Source of the DNA: Vibrio penaeicida
Lineage (GTDB): Bacteria; Pseudomonadota; Gammaproteobacteria; Enterobacterales; Vibrionaceae
Assembly (NCBI RefSeq): GCF_002933855.1
Contig: NZ_BFAQ01000013.1
Span: 124,001 to 188,000 of the forward strand
Reading direction: 5' to 3'
Length of the DNA stretch: 64,000 bases
Both the position numbers and the translations under genes were made by a program. A model generated the notes under the pieces. That model searched no databases and was not told the origin of the DNA. It was given only the letters and a program-made list of their open reading frames with translations. This document shows positions 43,406 to 50,330 of the stretch, in pieces (position 1 is the stretch's first letter; each line of letters opens with the position of its first letter).

Positions 43406-44359
43406 TTATTTAACACTGAAAAATTTTTGTCTAAATTCGGTTACTTGCTGGTGGTAATACGATTCCCACTCGCGTTCATTTAAATGCGATTTCTCTCGTG
43501 TTCGTTGGTCGGCTAATCGACTTTTTAACTTACGGAGTTCCAACTGATAGTCGTTGACTTCTTTTTCCTGCGCGTTAACTTGGTTTTCTCGCGCCTCTAA
43601 CTCACGAATATCTTCACTTTCTAAGTGATGTAACCGCAACATTTTTCTAATATCACGCTGATTCTCATGGCTATAATGACTTGGGATCAGCGATAGACCA
43701 TATTCATATTGTTCTGCATTTGTTGATACGTTTAAGCCCTGAACACTGGTGTTCCATTGTGAAATGAGTGATTGATAAGCCTCAAAGAACATTTCTGGCT
43801 CCACATGTGTTATTTCCTCACTTGCTAAACGAAAATCCAACAGTGTGAATTGTTCTGAAAGTATGACACTCGCCATATCACCCCATACTTGATGCGCAAC
43901 CTCTTTAAAAAGTTGTATACGTTCTTTTAAGTTTCCAGCATTCTCCAACGGTATATTAGCTTGTTGAAGACTCCACTCATCACTGAGAGAAGGAAAACGG
44001 GATAACAATTGGTACCATCGCTCATCCATATTAAGTAAAGCTTTATCCAATTGGCTTGTGCAATCCCCAATAGCTCGGCATTTTTCCCAAAACCTTTCCA
44101 GTGCTGAATACAAGAGCGCTCCTTTTAAATCATCGAAACGATTCTCCTTTGTCTCTGGCATGCTTTTCAGGTCATCTGCCACGATTCTGGCTCGATCTCT
44201 AACCTCTTGAGCCTTTGATTGCTGCTCGGTAGTGTTAGATAAAACCTTGCTGCTCGGTGCTATGCCTGCCGTTTGCTCGTTAGCCGTATTGGAAGACAAG
44301 CTAAGGTAAGTAGCGCCCGCGAGTACAACGGGCACAAGAAAGGACAAGACCTTTGTCAT
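43406..44359 (-). CDS. Lipase-chaperone-like (LifO-type) membrane-anchored protein
   Basis: 317 aa from ATG 44359, which overlaps the sphingomyelinase stop by one base (TGATG); a GTG one codon earlier is possible. N-terminal anchor helix (VLSFLVPVVLAGATYLSL), a variable linker, then a long helical domain: RFDDLKGALLYSALERF, LSEQFTLLDFRLASEEI, and a C-terminal coiled coil rich in Glu/Arg (ESEDIRELEARENQVNAQEK). This layout resembles LifO steric chaperones, although the usual RxxFDYxLSALGE motif is much altered. Coupled to a secreted sphingomyelinase, so a dedicated folding or secretion helper is inferred. Confidence 0.6.
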   Translation of the reverse strand: MTKVLSFLVPVVLAGATYLSLSSNTANEQTAGIAPSSKVLSNTTEQQSKAQEVRDRARIVADDLKSMPETKENRFDDLKGALLYSALERFWEKCRAIGDCTSQLDKALLNMDERWYQLLSRFPSLSDEWSLQQANIPLENAGNLKERIQLFKEVAHQVWGDMASVILSEQFTLLDFRLASEEITHVEPEMFFEAYQSLISQWNTSVQGLNVSTNAEQYEYGLSLIPSHYSHENQRDIRKMLRLHHLESEDIRELEARENQVNAQEKEVNDYQLELRKLKSRLADQRTREKSHLNEREWESYYHQQVTEFRQKFFSVK

Positions 44360-45687
44360 CACTTGATTACAGCCGAAACTGGGAAGTGATCGGATAAGTT
44401 ATAATGCTTCCATAATCTCTCATCGGTGCTTCTTGGCACGTCAACACGATTACTATTTTGGTTTTTCACGGCATATTCAGCGCTTACCATGATGTAATCT
44501 AAGTACTCCACATTTTCGCCGCCAGAAAGTGCCTCGCCTGCAAAATTGTTTATGCGCGGATCAAATGTCGATTCCGTGTAACCCGAATAAGTGGGCTCAA
44601 TTGCATTTAGGTTTGCGATCATCTGTTGATAATCACCAGGAAACTTCCTTTTATTAACGTTAAAGTCGCCACTGTAAATCACAGCTTCACTCGTTGGGAT
44701 GTTCAGAGACTGCGCCATCTCACGCATCTGTCGGAATTGTTTCTGGCGATATTCGCGAGCAGTATTCGTGTCAAATGACGCCGTATGAGTCGCAAAGACA
44801 TGATACGCCTGACCGTTTTTTATGACCTCAGCATAATTCACGCCTTTATCCGCAAAGCAATCTGTGCCACTGCAATCTGGGAAAACATATTGTGCCTGAT
44901 TAACAATCGGGTATCGGCTAACAATAATCACACCACCATCGTGTATATTAAAGCCACTTTTATCCAACATTTTGGTCTGGTATGGGTACTCTTTCGCTAA
45001 TGCTCTAAGAAAACCATTTCTACCATTTGAAAAGACTTCCTGAAGTGCTAGCACATCGTAACCTTTCACATACTCAGGGATGATGTCTAGTCGATCACCA
45101 ATATGCGAAGCAATCGCAGGTAATGCCCAAACATTATAAGTCATCACTTTCAGCGTCGTTGGAGTTGAATCCAGCGATTCGCTTTGTTTTTTTGGCGTAA
45201 TTGTGTAGTAGAGATCATCATAGCGCCTCGTTGCGTCAGATTTGAAAGCCAGTTCTACCTCTCGCTGACCAAAAACTTGAGATTGATAACGGTGCACTCT
45301 CCTATCATCTTTTAAATTAAGCTCAATATCAGATGAACTAACGCCATATGTCATAGCGGAGTTGTACCAATATCCGTTCATTTTTTGATGTAAGCGAATG
45401 CTTTCCCCGTTTGGATTCGAAGCAACGGTTTCAAACTCATAAGTATGACCAGCCTTAACACCTTCCCAACGATTAAAGCTCATTACTGATTTCGTTTCCC
45501 AAGGTTTAAGCTCTTGAATATGTTGAAACCATTCACTCCCATGTTGCAGAAGGTCTGACCCCGTATGCTTAACTTGTATAGTTAAAGGTTTATCTGAATT
45601 GTTAGTAAGGTAAACATCTGTATCCGCGAGTGAACTTGTCGAAATAAGCGCTATAGCACCAAGTAGTTTCCACTGTGTGTTTCTCAT
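44359..45687 (-). CDS. Secreted neutral sphingomyelinase C (haemolysin type)
   Basis: 442 aa. Signal peptide (residues 1-21, ending SSLADTD), an N-terminal beta domain of about 150 residues (VYLTNNSDKPLTIQVKHTG), then an endonuclease/exonuclease/phosphatase-fold catalytic domain: VMTYNVWALP, LALQEVFSNG (metal Glu), VFATHTAS, IYSGDFNVN (Asp, Asn) and NLSDHFPVSA (catalytic His). These are the bacterial sphingomyelinase motifs. Likely splits sphingomyelin of animal membranes. AAGGA lies 7 nt before the ATG. A CRP-like site about 145 bp upstream suggests carbon-source control. Confidence 0.88.
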   Translation of the reverse strand: MRNTQWKLLGAIALISTSSLADTDVYLTNNSDKPLTIQVKHTGSDLLQHGSEWFQHIQELKPWETKSVMSFNRWEGVKAGHTYEFETVASNPNGESIRLHQKMNGYWYNSAMTYGVSSSDIELNLKDDRRVHRYQSQVFGQREVELAFKSDATRRYDDLYYTITPKKQSESLDSTPTTLKVMTYNVWALPAIASHIGDRLDIIPEYVKGYDVLALQEVFSNGRNGFLRALAKEYPYQTKMLDKSGFNIHDGGVIIVSRYPIVNQAQYVFPDCSGTDCFADKGVNYAEVIKNGQAYHVFATHTASFDTNTAREYRQKQFRQMREMAQSLNIPTSEAVIYSGDFNVNKRKFPGDYQQMIANLNAIEPTYSGYTESTFDPRINNFAGEALSGGENVEYLDYIMVSAEYAVKNQNSNRVDVPRSTDERLWKHYNLSDHFPVSAVIK

Positions 45688-45784
45688 TTTATTTCCTTGT
45701 TTTTGGAGAGCAAAATGAAAATTAGAGTAAATACGTTACGTTTGTTTTATAAATTAATTACAAATATATTTATTTGTGGGGAAA

Positions 45785-45790
45785 ATCATA
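45785..45790 (-). promoter_or_regulatory. Possible -10 element of the sphingomyelinase promoter
   Basis: TATGAT on the minus strand; start of transcription near 45778 would place the CRP site centre near -59, close to the class I position -61.5. The -35 region is poor, as is common for CRP-dependent promoters. Confidence 0.35.
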
Positions 45791-45828
45791 ATCTATTATC
45801 AGTGCCTGCATTATTATGCATATATTTC

Positions 45829-45844
45829 AGTGATATATATCACA
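45829..45844. promoter_or_regulatory. CRP-binding site
   Basis: AGTGATATATATCACA matches TGTGA-N6-TCACA at 9 of 10 core positions and is a near-perfect palindrome. It lies in the 484-bp spacer upstream of the sphingomyelinase gene and upstream of an orphan rightward terminator. Confidence 0.75.
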
Positions 45845-45877
45845 GTAAGATCTCATGGCTGTAACTTGATGAAACCC

Positions 45878-46015
45878 ATAAATTTTAGTGAGATCAATAT
45901 CTAAGATTGGTTAATAATGATTTACAAACAAATGTAATCGATTGCATCATTACCTCGACCTCACACCTTTGCTTGCTGCGCTGGGGTTAAGGAGCCTTTT
46001 TTAAGGCTCCTTTTT
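45878..46015 (+). ncRNA. Candidate CRP-regulated small RNA
   Basis: A strong rightward terminator (45989-46015) has no gene in front of it on that strand, and no ORF of note lies in the 300 bp before it. The CRP site centred at 45836.5 would be at -41.5 for a start near 45878, giving a transcript of about 138 nt. The -10 region is weak (TAACTT or TTGATG). The 5' end is a guess. Confidence 0.35.
45989..46015 (+). terminator. Orphan Rho-independent terminator
   Basis: AAGGAGCCTT / AAGGCTCCTT, 10-bp perfect stem with T4 loop, followed by T5 on the plus strand only. No plus-strand gene precedes it. Confidence 0.85.
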
Positions 46016-46114
46016 GCTATTTGTAGGAAAAAGAAATGGTTAGATAGAAACTACACCGATGAATAGCCATATGTTAGTTAAGTAGAAATTTGTTAATTTA
46101 TAAAGACACCAACA

Positions 46115-46133
46115 TTTAGTTATAGTGCATTAG
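46115..46133 (+). repeat. 19-bp direct repeat, copy 1
   Basis: ATTTAGTTATAGTGCATTA, identical to 49910-49928. Both copies are intergenic; the flanks are not similar. Confidence 0.7.
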
Positions 46134-46171
46134 ACTGGTGATTTTATACTGAAGGAAGAGGCACATACATA

Positions 46172-46486
46172 TCACTCTGAAACGTGGATCCTGATCAGTT
46201 TTTCCGGAACACGGTATTTAAAACGTATCCCTTTCTTAATGCCACGGCTCCCAACTTTGCAAATCTTTTTATCTCCTGCATGTCGGACTCTTTTGATGTA
46301 GGCGTATTTGCCTTTGTGTTCCATTTCAATCATATAGTTGCAATAACCTTGCAATGGCTTTTTATGTTTCCGTATTGCCCTTTCTATTTTTGCTTTGATT
46401 TTCGCGGCTACTTTATTGGTTTGTGAATCATCTGCATAAGCAGGTGTAACAAGGCAACTTATTAGCAACAATATTCTCAGGTTCAT
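46172..46486 (-). CDS. Small secreted protein, possibly TolA C-domain-like
   Basis: 104 aa with a signal peptide (residues 1-18, ending PAYADD). Then KVAAKIKAKIERAIRKHKKP, a Cys-containing beta segment GYCNYMIEMEHKGKYAYIKRVRHAG, and CKVGSRGIKKGIRFKYRVP. The order helix, CxxxIxMxxxG, then a second Cys and final strands resembles the C-terminal domain of TolA/TonB-type proteins, without the long helical arm. Strongly basic. A possible periplasmic interaction partner of envelope proteins; the family assignment is weak. Confidence 0.6.
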   Translation of the reverse strand: MNLRILLLISCLVTPAYADDSQTNKVAAKIKAKIERAIRKHKKPLQGYCNYMIEMEHKGKYAYIKRVRHAGDKKICKVGSRGIKKGIRFKYRVPEKLIRIHVSE

Positions 46487-46662
46487 AACTCTCCCCTTTA
46501 CACATCGGAAGGAAATTAACGCTGAATATCGTTATTGACCTAATAATAAGAACGGCTTTTACGGCCTATATCTAACTGTATTTTATGAAGTTGCAGAATT
46601 GCGGTGAAGGTTTTGAACCAAGCCAAAATGACTTGGTTCATGGGTGATGAGGTTTGCCAAGC

Positions 46663-46974
46663 TTACGCAGATTTTTTTGACGAGTCGTTTTTAAAGCCCT
46701 GATGAGGAAATACGTTTCTGATTCGTTGCTGAACTTTACTCGGTATGCTTTTGCTAAAAGTGAGCCTTGCACCATTACGTGTTGAGTATACTTTAACAAC
46801 ACCAGAAAATGGGGTCTTGTGACCAATTTCAAGGCAGTTGTGTTTAAAACCAGCGGGGAAATGCCCTTTAAATGTAGCCAACTCACCATCTCTAAACTCA
46901 GCTTTGAGCTTCGGGCGATCAACTCCAATTAACCAAAATATAGCAATGGCAGCGACCAATAAAAGCCACAACAT
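46663..46974 (-). CDS. DUF3634 family membrane protein
   Basis: 103 aa. N-terminal helix (LWLLLVAAIAIFWLIGVDRP), then KLKAEFRDGELATFKGHFPAGFKHN, SGVVKVYSTRNGARLTFSKSIP and VQQRIRNVFPHQGFK, the DUF3634 pattern seen in Vibrionaceae. Function unknown. A second frame over the same stretch (46638-46928) has no family features. Lies 17 bp after matP and may share its transcript. Confidence 0.85.
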   Translation of the reverse strand: MLWLLLVAAIAIFWLIGVDRPKLKAEFRDGELATFKGHFPAGFKHNCLEIGHKTPFSGVVKVYSTRNGARLTFSKSIPSKVQQRIRNVFPHQGFKNDSSKKSA

Positions 46975-46990
46975 GTTTATCTCCTTGGTT

Positions 46991-47440
46991 TTAATCTGAC
47001 AATAGTTTACTTAAGTCTTCTTTAAGGCTATTTACTGTTTTGCTTGCTTTCTCACTACGAGAAGCTTCACTGAGCAAATATTCAATCGCATCAGACAGCG
47101 TACAGCCTAATTCATTTGCACGCCCAGACAGCTTTTCCCAAACACGGTAATCCAGATCAATGGACTTCTTTTTGGTATGAACTTGTTCTGCATTAAAATG
47201 GCGCTTTCGCTTGGCTCGTATTGCCTGCTTCATCTTATTGTCAAGCTCAGGAGACATGTGCCTATCGATCCATTCCAGCACAAATGTCGGTTCATGTTCT
47301 ATCCGTTTTAGCTGCTCAACGGCTTGATCTGCCTCACTGGAATCAAGGTGTTTCGTGATCGCTTCACCATCTTTCCATTTTTTGATGAGATACTGCCACT
47401 TCCAACCACATTCAAGGTTATCAAGCTGTTGATATTTCAT
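46991..47440 (-). CDS. matP: Macrodomain Ter protein MatP
   Basis: 149 aa. N-terminal four-helix part (KYQQLDNLECGWKWQYLIKK), then the ribbon-helix-helix DNA-binding region KKKSIDLDYRVWEKLSGRANELGCTLSDAIEYLL and a C-terminal coiled coil (KTVNSLKEDLSKLLS). Binds matS sites and holds the terminus region together until division, acting with ZapB. Divergent from lonH, then fabA, the same neighbourhood as in E. coli. Confidence 0.95.
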   Translation of the reverse strand: MKYQQLDNLECGWKWQYLIKKWKDGEAITKHLDSSEADQAVEQLKRIEHEPTFVLEWIDRHMSPELDNKMKQAIRAKRKRHFNAEQVHTKKKSIDLDYRVWEKLSGRANELGCTLSDAIEYLLSEASRSEKASKTVNSLKEDLSKLLSD

Positions 47441-47605
47441 GAACCTGTCCTTAATTTAAACCAGTGTTACAGCGTAACCCAGTTCCTTATAAATTACAAT
47501 CATCAGGCGATCACACTTTATTGATTCGAATTGGTAATCTTCTGTATCTCGAACTGGGGAATTTTTATATACTTTGGCTCTTTTAAAATTTATGAAAAGC
47601 AGAAA

Positions 47606-49267
47606 ATGCAGCAAACTTGGCAGAAAGTCACCCCTCAATACGACGATTACAAATCGCTGTTCAAACAGTTCGAGACATTAGACTCACACTCTTTCTTAAC
47701 AATGCAACCTCGCTTCTCTTCTGCTTTAGCCCGCTTCGATAAACTTAGCAACTTAACTCGCGTCCTTCTAGTTAATGGCCCAGACAACGCGATTTATCGC
47801 CAAATAATGCTCCACTCGTTTCAAGAATTGCAGCAGTCAGAAGATTTCGATAACAAGCCAGTCGTCAAAACAGAAACGGTTGATCCACGAGACATTTTTG
47901 GTTCTTTTGAGTCTTCAAACGGAGAAATTTCTCGCTTAAGAGAAGGTTTACTACATCAAGCAAATGGTGGCTACCTGTTAGTTTCTGCGAATCTTCTTCT
48001 AGCTAACCCGTCTAGTTGGCTCAAATTGAAATCGGCTCTATTGGGAGAAGCTTTTAGTTTACTTCCTACTTCTCCCAAGCAACTATCGAATGAAACCCCA
48101 CATCGAATTGTTGACGTCAAACTCATTGTCCTAGGCGACAGAACACAAATGGGCGACTTGGATTATATGGACGTTGATATGGGGAGCGATTTCTGCATGT
48201 TTTCAGAATTAGAATCCGATTGCCGTATTGATAACGGGTCCGTTGAAAAGTACCTGGGCTACGTAAAATACTTGATGTCCTACTATTCTTTACCGCCTCT
48301 AAGCACCTCTGGTATCCAAGAGTTACTCCGAGCTGGTGCACGCGACTGTGAAGACCAACAATTTTTCCCGCTAAGTCCAATTTGGCACAATGGCCTTATT
48401 AGCGAAGCTGCTATCGAATCGGGATCCAATATCATTGAAGGTGATCATATTAAAGCGGCCTTGGCATCAAGATATTTTTCCGAATCTTATTTGCCGAAAC
48501 GCGCACTTGAAGACATTCTTGATGGTCAGGTCGTTATTGAAACCGAAGGCGAGCAAATTGGACAGGTCAACGGGCTAACTGTTGTTGATGTTACAGGTCA
48601 TCCTATATCTTACGGTGAGCCAGCGCGTATTTCATGTGTCATGCATTTTGGCGACGGTGACATTTCAGATGTTGAACGTAAAGCCGACTTAGCTGGTAAC
48701 ATTCATGCCAAAGGTATGATGATTATGCAGGCGTTTGTAAGTAGAGTGCTGGATCGAGAAGAACCGTTGCCGTATTCAGCATCGATTGTTTTTGAGCAAT
48801 CCTACTGTGAAACAGACGGAGACAGCGCTTCGTTAGCGCAATTATGCTCCTTCTTGAGTGCTCTTTCAGAGGTACCAATAAATCAGCAAATCGCGGTTAC
48901 TGGTGCGGTTGACCAATTTGGTCGTGTGCAGGCTGTAGGCGGGTTGAATGAAAAAATTGAGGGCTTCTTTAACGTATGTGCTCATCAAGGTCTGAGTGGC
49001 GGTCAAGGCGTTATATTACCCCTTACAAACCTTAAGCACCTTGTGTTAAAAGACGAGGTTGTCGAAGCGATTAAAGAGAAGAAATTCCATATTTGGACCG
49101 TTGAATCTGTTGATCAAGCCCTACCATTACTGACTGGTAAGGAATTCAGAGGTGATGGTGAAAACACAATATTGGCGAAGATCATTGAAAGATTAGATAA
49201 TTTTGATAAGCCAGAGCAAGGTAATCGTTTGATTGATCGAATAAAACAGTGGTTCGACCATAACTGA
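47606..49267 (+). CDS. Lon-like ATP-dependent protease LonH (YcbZ type)
   Basis: 553 aa from ATG 47606; the frame is open to 47531, but the family usually begins near here. The N-terminal half is a degenerate ATPase-like region (LLHQANGGYLLVSANLLL resembles the Lon B sensor part), and the C-terminal Lon protease domain has GDSAS with Ser407 and GGLNEKIEGF with Lys450, the Ser-Lys dyad. Lacks a canonical Walker A. E. coli YcbZ also sits between matP and fabA. The stop codon lies inside the FadR operator of fabA. Confidence 0.88.
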   Translation: MQQTWQKVTPQYDDYKSLFKQFETLDSHSFLTMQPRFSSALARFDKLSNLTRVLLVNGPDNAIYRQIMLHSFQELQQSEDFDNKPVVKTETVDPRDIFGSFESSNGEISRLREGLLHQANGGYLLVSANLLLANPSSWLKLKSALLGEAFSLLPTSPKQLSNETPHRIVDVKLIVLGDRTQMGDLDYMDVDMGSDFCMFSELESDCRIDNGSVEKYLGYVKYLMSYYSLPPLSTSGIQELLRAGARDCEDQQFFPLSPIWHNGLISEAAIESGSNIIEGDHIKAALASRYFSESYLPKRALEDILDGQVVIETEGEQIGQVNGLTVVDVTGHPISYGEPARISCVMHFGDGDISDVERKADLAGNIHAKGMMIMQAFVSRVLDREEPLPYSASIVFEQSYCETDGDSASLAQLCSFLSALSEVPINQQIAVTGAVDQFGRVQAVGGLNEKIEGFFNVCAHQGLSGGQGVILPLTNLKHLVLKDEVVEAIKEKKFHIWTVESVDQALPLLTGKEFRGDGENTILAKIIERLDNFDKPEQGNRLIDRIKQWFDHN

Positions 49268-49278
49268 TCCGACTTGTT
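49262..49278. promoter_or_regulatory. FadR operator of fabA
   Basis: AACTGATCCGACTTGTT differs by one base from the E. coli fabA FadR site as I remember it. It overlaps the lonH stop and lies directly upstream of the -35 element (TTGTTT, 49274-49279), the place from which FadR activates fabA. Confidence 0.8.
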
Positions 49279-49302
49279 TGGCGTACACCTGTTCACTAAG
49301 AT
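49274..49302 (+). promoter_or_regulatory. fabA promoter with FabR-like palindrome
   Basis: TTGTTT (-35) and TAAGAT (-10) are 17 nt apart. Between them GGCGTACACCTGTTCACT (49280-49297) is an imperfect palindrome with GTACA-N2-TGTTC, like the FabR operators of E. coli fabA and fabB. FadR activation and FabR repression would meet here. Confidence 0.65.
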
Positions 49303-49331
49303 GCCCCTACGTATTTTTGGAGTAATAAATA

Positions 49332-49850
49332 ATGCAAAATAAACGTGAATCGTATAATCGCGAAGAACTTCTAGCTTCCAGTCGCGGCGAGCTTTTTGGT
49401 CCTAATGGTCCTCAACTCCCTGCACCGAACATGCTAATGATGGATCGCATCACCAAGATGTCTGAAACCGAAGGCGAGTATGGGAAAGGACGTATTGAAG
49501 CAGAGCTAGATATTACTCCGGATCTCTGGTTCTTTGACTGCCACTTCCCTGGCGACCCTGTTATGCCAGGTTGTCTTGGTCTCGATGCTATGTGGCAGCT
49601 AGTTGGCTTCTACCTAGGCTGGGTTGGCGGTGAAGGTAAAGGTCGCGCTCTTGGGGTTGGCGAAGTGAAGTTCACAGGTCAAATTCTTCCAACAGCAAAA
49701 AAAGTAACTTACCAAATCGACATGAAGCGTGTTGTAAACCGCAGACTGGTAATGGGCTTGGCAGACGGTCGAGTTCTAGTAGACGGAAAAGAAATCTACG
49801 TAGCGAAAGATTTGAAAGTAGGTCTTTTCCAAGACACTTCTTCTTTCTAA
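49332..49850 (+). CDS. fabA: 3-hydroxydecanoyl-ACP dehydratase/isomerase FabA
   Basis: 172 aa, family length. Active-site region [23 protein letters not shown] holds the catalytic His and Asp. Dehydrates and isomerises C10 acyl-ACP and so starts unsaturated fatty acid synthesis. GGAG lies 10 nt before the ATG. Ends at a strong terminator. Confidence 0.97.
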   Translation: MQNKRESYNREELLASSRGELFGPNGPQLPAPNMLMMDRITKMSETEGEYGKGRIEAELDITPDLWFFDCHFPGDPVMPGCLGLDAMWQLVGFYLGWVGGEGKGRALGVGEVKFTGQILPTAKKVTYQIDMKRVVNRRLVMGLADGRVLVDGKEIYVAKDLKVGLFQDTSSF

Positions 49851-49870
49851 GATCGAAGTTTAGAATGACG

Positions 49871-49898
49871 AATACAGTGGTTACCCCACTGTATTTTT
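49871..49898 (+). terminator. Terminator of fabA
   Basis: AATACAGTGG / CCACTGTATT, 10-bp perfect stem, 5-nt loop, T7 run. Confidence 0.9.
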
Positions 49899-49909
49899 TT
49901 GTTCAAAAG

Positions 49910-49928
49910 ATTTAGTTATAGTGCATTA
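49910..49928 (+). repeat. 19-bp direct repeat, copy 2
   Basis: ATTTAGTTATAGTGCATTA, identical to 46115-46133, lying between the fabA and rmf terminators. Confidence 0.7.
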
Positions 49929-49941
49929 AAAGCTATTAAAA

Positions 49942-49962
49942 AGACCCCAATATGTGGGGTCT
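49942..49962 (-). terminator. Terminator of rmf
   Basis: AGACCCCA / TGGGGTCT, 8-bp stem, 5-nt loop; on the minus strand it is followed by TTTTTAA. Confidence 0.85.
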
Positions 49963-49992
49963 GTAAAGAGTAATGTGTATGGGTGGATAAAT

Positions 49993-50166
49993 TTATTTAT
50001 AGAGACCAGCTTGCTTGTCATCTCTGGCATCACGCCAACCGCCTAGCCAATACGATTTCGCGTCCATCTGCTGATAGGGGCAAGCCTCCTGAGATCGACC
50101 GTTCAGACCCGCTTTATATCCCTGAGATTGAGCTCTTTCAAGGCGATCACGCTTCTGTCTCTTCAT
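49993..50166 (-). CDS. rmf: Ribosome modulation factor
   Basis: 57 aa from ATG 50166, with GAGG 8 nt upstream. MKRQKRDRLERAQSQGYKAG, then CPYQQMDAKSYWLGGWRDAR matches RMF. Dimerises 70S ribosomes into inactive 100S particles in stationary phase or starvation. Next to fabA on the opposite strand, as in E. coli. Confidence 0.95.
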   Translation of the reverse strand: MKRQKRDRLERAQSQGYKAGLNGRSQEACPYQQMDAKSYWLGGWRDARDDKQAGLYK

Positions 50167-50330
50167 AGTACAGTCCTCATACAATGTAAATCGTTATCTT
50201 ACTACTATTACTGTTGCGTGGAGTTTTTATGACTCCGCTATTAAGAATTGTACAATCGACCGTGATCCTCAAGGCACAAAAAAGGCACGGATCCATTTTT
50301 GTGAACCCATGCCCAGTATTAACAATATTT

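Noticed and set aside
46638..46928. Alternative ORF overlapping the DUF3634 gene
   Set aside because: Other frame of the same DNA; only the 46663-46974 frame shows the conserved family pattern.
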